A stretch of DNA of 64,000 nt, taken from the NCBI GenBank assembly GCA_015067495.1, contig SVMI01000001.1, positions 310,001 through 374,000 of the forward strand, in the 5' to 3' direction. This document shows, one piece after another, positions 62,399 to 64,000 of the stretch. The translations under genes were made by a program, and so were the position numbers. Numbering within the stretch: the first letter of the stretch is position 1; each line of letters opens with the position of its first letter. This DNA is from Oscillospiraceae bacterium. GTDB lineage: Bacteria; Bacillota; Clostridia; Oscillospirales; Oscillospiraceae. The notes below the pieces were generated by a model, which was not told where the DNA came from, made no database searches, and was given only the letters and a program-made list of their open reading frames with translations.

Positions 62399-64000
62399 AT
62401 GAAAAAGGAAATCAAGGACATTCGGATCCCGGTCACGATCGGCGGCGTTACCTTCAAAAACCCGTTCTTCGTGGCGTCCGGTCCGACCACCAAGTCGGTT
62501 CGTCAGCTCATTGAGATCGAGCGCACCGGCTGGGCGGCAGCATCCATCAAGCTGAGCATCGATCCCGCACCCTACATCAACCGTAAGCCCCGTTATTCTC
62601 TGTTTAAGGATCGCGACGCGCTGGCATTTACTGCTGAAAAGCGTCTGACCTTTGCAGAGGGTCTGCAGCTAATCAAGGATGCCAAGCCCCATCTGCACGA
62701 CCTGCTTTTGATGGCGAACATCACTTACGCAGGTGATGCCGGTGTCGAAGGCTGGGTCAACATGGCAAAGAAATTTGAAGAAGCGGGCGCGGATATCATC
62801 GAGCTGAATATGTGCTGCCCCAACATGAGCTACAATGTGGAAATGACCTCCGGCGGCGGTTGCTCTGCCAAGAAGCAGACCGGCGCAAGTATGGGTCAGC
62901 AGGCTGACGTGGCGGCGGAGATCTGCCGCGCGGTCAAGGCTGCCATCAGCATTCCGCTGTTTGTCAAGCTGACCCCCGAGGGCGGTCAGATCGCCAAGGT
63001 GGCAAAGGCACTGTACGAAGCAGGTGCCGATGCAGTCGGCGGCACGGGCAACCGTCTGGGCATGCCCCCCATCGACATCGACGATCCCGGCAAGGCGTTC
63101 TACCACCTGCAGAAGGAAATTTCCATGGGCTGCCACTGCGGTAAGTGGCTGAAGCCGCTGGCACAGCGGGATACCTATGAGATCCGCAAGGTCTGTGGCA
63201 TGGACGCTCCCATCATGGCAGCCGGCGGCATCACCAACTGGCGGGATGCTGTGGAGATGATCCTCTGCGGCGGCAACCTGTTGGGTGTCTGCGCCGAGAC
63301 CCTGATCTCCGGCTACGACATTTGCAGACCCATGATCGAGGGTCTTGACAAGTACATGCAGGAGCATGGCTACACCGATCTGTCTCAGATGCGCGGTCTG
63401 GTTGTCCCGGAAGTGCGTACTGCCACCGACGTGACCATTTTCGCCGGCTACGCAAAGATCAAGGAGCCGAATCTGTCCGCTCCCTGCAAGTCCGCTTGTC
63501 CGCACCATGTGCCCACGCAGGCGTACATTCAGAAGATCGCCAAGGGCGAGTACCGGGAGGCATTCGACCTGATCACCGGCAAGAACCCCCTGCAGAACAT
63601 CTGCGCGCTGGTGTGCAATCACCCCTGCGAGGATGCCTGCATCCGTTCTACTTACGACAGTCCCGTCAAGATCCGCCAGCTGAAGCGTTTTATCCTCGAC
63701 TACGGCCGCAAGCAGGGCTGGACGCCCGCATGGGCAGCAGCCGAAGCCAACGGACATAAGGTCGCCGTCATCGGTGCCGGCCCTGCAGGTCTTGCCTGCG
63801 CTGCCGAGCTGCGCAAGGGCGGCTACGATGTGACGGTGTTTGAAAAGGAAGCCTTTGCCGGCGGCAAGCTGGCATACGGCATGCCCAACTATGTGCTGGA
63901 CAAGCATGTGCTGGCAGAAGAGGTCGACGCGCTGACCGCGCAGGGCGTGAAGTTTGAATTTAACAAGGCACTGGGCGCTGATTTCACCGTCGAGAGCCTG
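62399..64000 (+). CDS. PreA-PreT fusion, dihydropyrimidine dehydrogenase-like (3' end outside window)
   Basis: 534 codons are visible and the frame is open at the window edge. Residues about 1-340 are an FMN TIM barrel of the dihydroorotate/dihydropyrimidine dehydrogenase type (ELNMCCPN, FVKLTPEGG, MAAGGITNW). At about 360 it continues into a PreT/GltD-like part with CKSACPHHVPT and CALVCNHPCEDACIR (Fe-S ligands) and the FAD motif VIGAGPAGLACAAEL. Bacterial PreA and PreT are usually separate; in eukaryotic DPD the PreT-like part comes first. The reverse order here is unusual. Confidence 0.88.
   Translation, partial: MKKEIKDIRIPVTIGGVTFKNPFFVASGPTTKSVRQLIEIERTGWAAASIKLSIDPAPYINRKPRYSLFKDRDALAFTAEKRLTFAEGLQLIKDAKPHLHDLLLMANITYAGDAGVEGWVNMAKKFEEAGADIIELNMCCPNMSYNVEMTSGGGCSAKKQTGASMGQQADVAAEICRAVKAAISIPLFVKLTPEGGQIAKVAKALYEAGADAVGGTGNRLGMPPIDIDDPGKAFYHLQKEISMGCHCGKWLKPLAQRDTYEIRKVCGMDAPIMAAGGITNWRDAVEMILCGGNLLGVCAETLISGYDICRPMIEGLDKYMQEHGYTDLSQMRGLVVPEVRTATDVTIFAGYAKIKEPNLSAPCKSACPHHVPTQAYIQKIAKGEYREAFDLITGKNPLQNICALVCNHPCEDACIRSTYDSPVKIRQLKRFILDYGRKQGWTPAWAAAEANGHKVAVIGAGPAGLACAAELRKGGYDVTVFEKEAFAGGKLAYGMPNYVLDKHVLAEEVDALTAQGVKFEFNKALGADFTVESL

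Overview
The window is chromosomal DNA of a GC-rich anaerobic Firmicute. A CIRCE/HrcA heat-shock operon, a T-box leader, NrdR, a YtrA-type GntR operon, rubrerythrin, indolepyruvate:ferredoxin oxidoreductase and an FchA/FolD one-carbon pair, with strong Shine-Dalgarno sites and several families of interspersed palindromes, all point to a gut-type Clostridia member, most likely of the Oscillospirales/Ruminococcaceae. That placement is inferred from gene content only. No tRNA, rRNA, CRISPR array, IS element or phage region was seen.

Layout. 1-1.9 kb: the end of a rubrerythrin-type gene, a duplicated scrap of its 3' end, and small metal-binding proteins including two desulforedoxin-like ones. 1.9-4.3 kb: membrane proteins, nrdR and a PdaA-like deacetylase. 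4.5-9.6 kb: hrcA-grpE-dnaK-dnaJ behind a CIRCE promoter. 9.6-17.3 kb (minus strand): P-type ATPase, thiamine pyrophosphokinase, lipid kinase, RlmL-like methylase, QueH, GAPDH and an HPr-like protein without the phospho-histidine. 17.4-20.4 kb: mtaB and an alanyl-tRNA editing protein. 20.4-24.6 kb (minus): NUDIX, rluD, lspA, groEL and groES with a second CIRCE. 24.7-27.7 kb: minD, a methylglyoxal synthase homologue with altered catalytic residues, and hisS.

27.7-36.5 kb is the most interesting locus. A T-box leader, with specifier loop read as UUC (Phe), precedes an acyl-CoA ligase, a sodium:solute symporter, iorA, iorB, a phenylacetate-CoA ligase, a tandem-ACT protein and a pair of half-size CHR transporters. 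Induction by uncharged tRNA-Phe fits synthesis rather than breakdown. The proposal is that arylacetate is imported, activated to the CoA thioester and reductively carboxylated to the arylpyruvate precursor of phenylalanine.

36.5-41.9 kb: folD lacking the cyclohydrolase lysine next to fchA, then HAD and SDR enzymes, a DUF2284 protein, a tyrosine phosphatase and a repeat-rich, gene-poor stretch with a broken regulator. 41.9-46.5 kb: a GH106-like giant hydrolase divergent from a GH109-like NAD-dependent protein. 46.5-54.8 kb: thiT under a TPP riboswitch, a HIT protein, a ParB/Noc-like protein, a heterodimeric ABC exporter, an MFS transporter and a zinc phospholipase-like protein. 55-59 kb: a GntR(YtrA)-ABC operon with a perfect operator palindrome. 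59.4-64 kb: a cassette of a NagB-like isomerase, creatininase-like amidohydrolase, PQ-loop membrane protein, Gfo/Idh oxidoreductase and a PreA-PreT fusion that runs off the window; its substrate is unknown.

At least eight copies of a ~105-115 bp imperfect palindrome and several GTAGGGCGGG palindromes lie only between genes.
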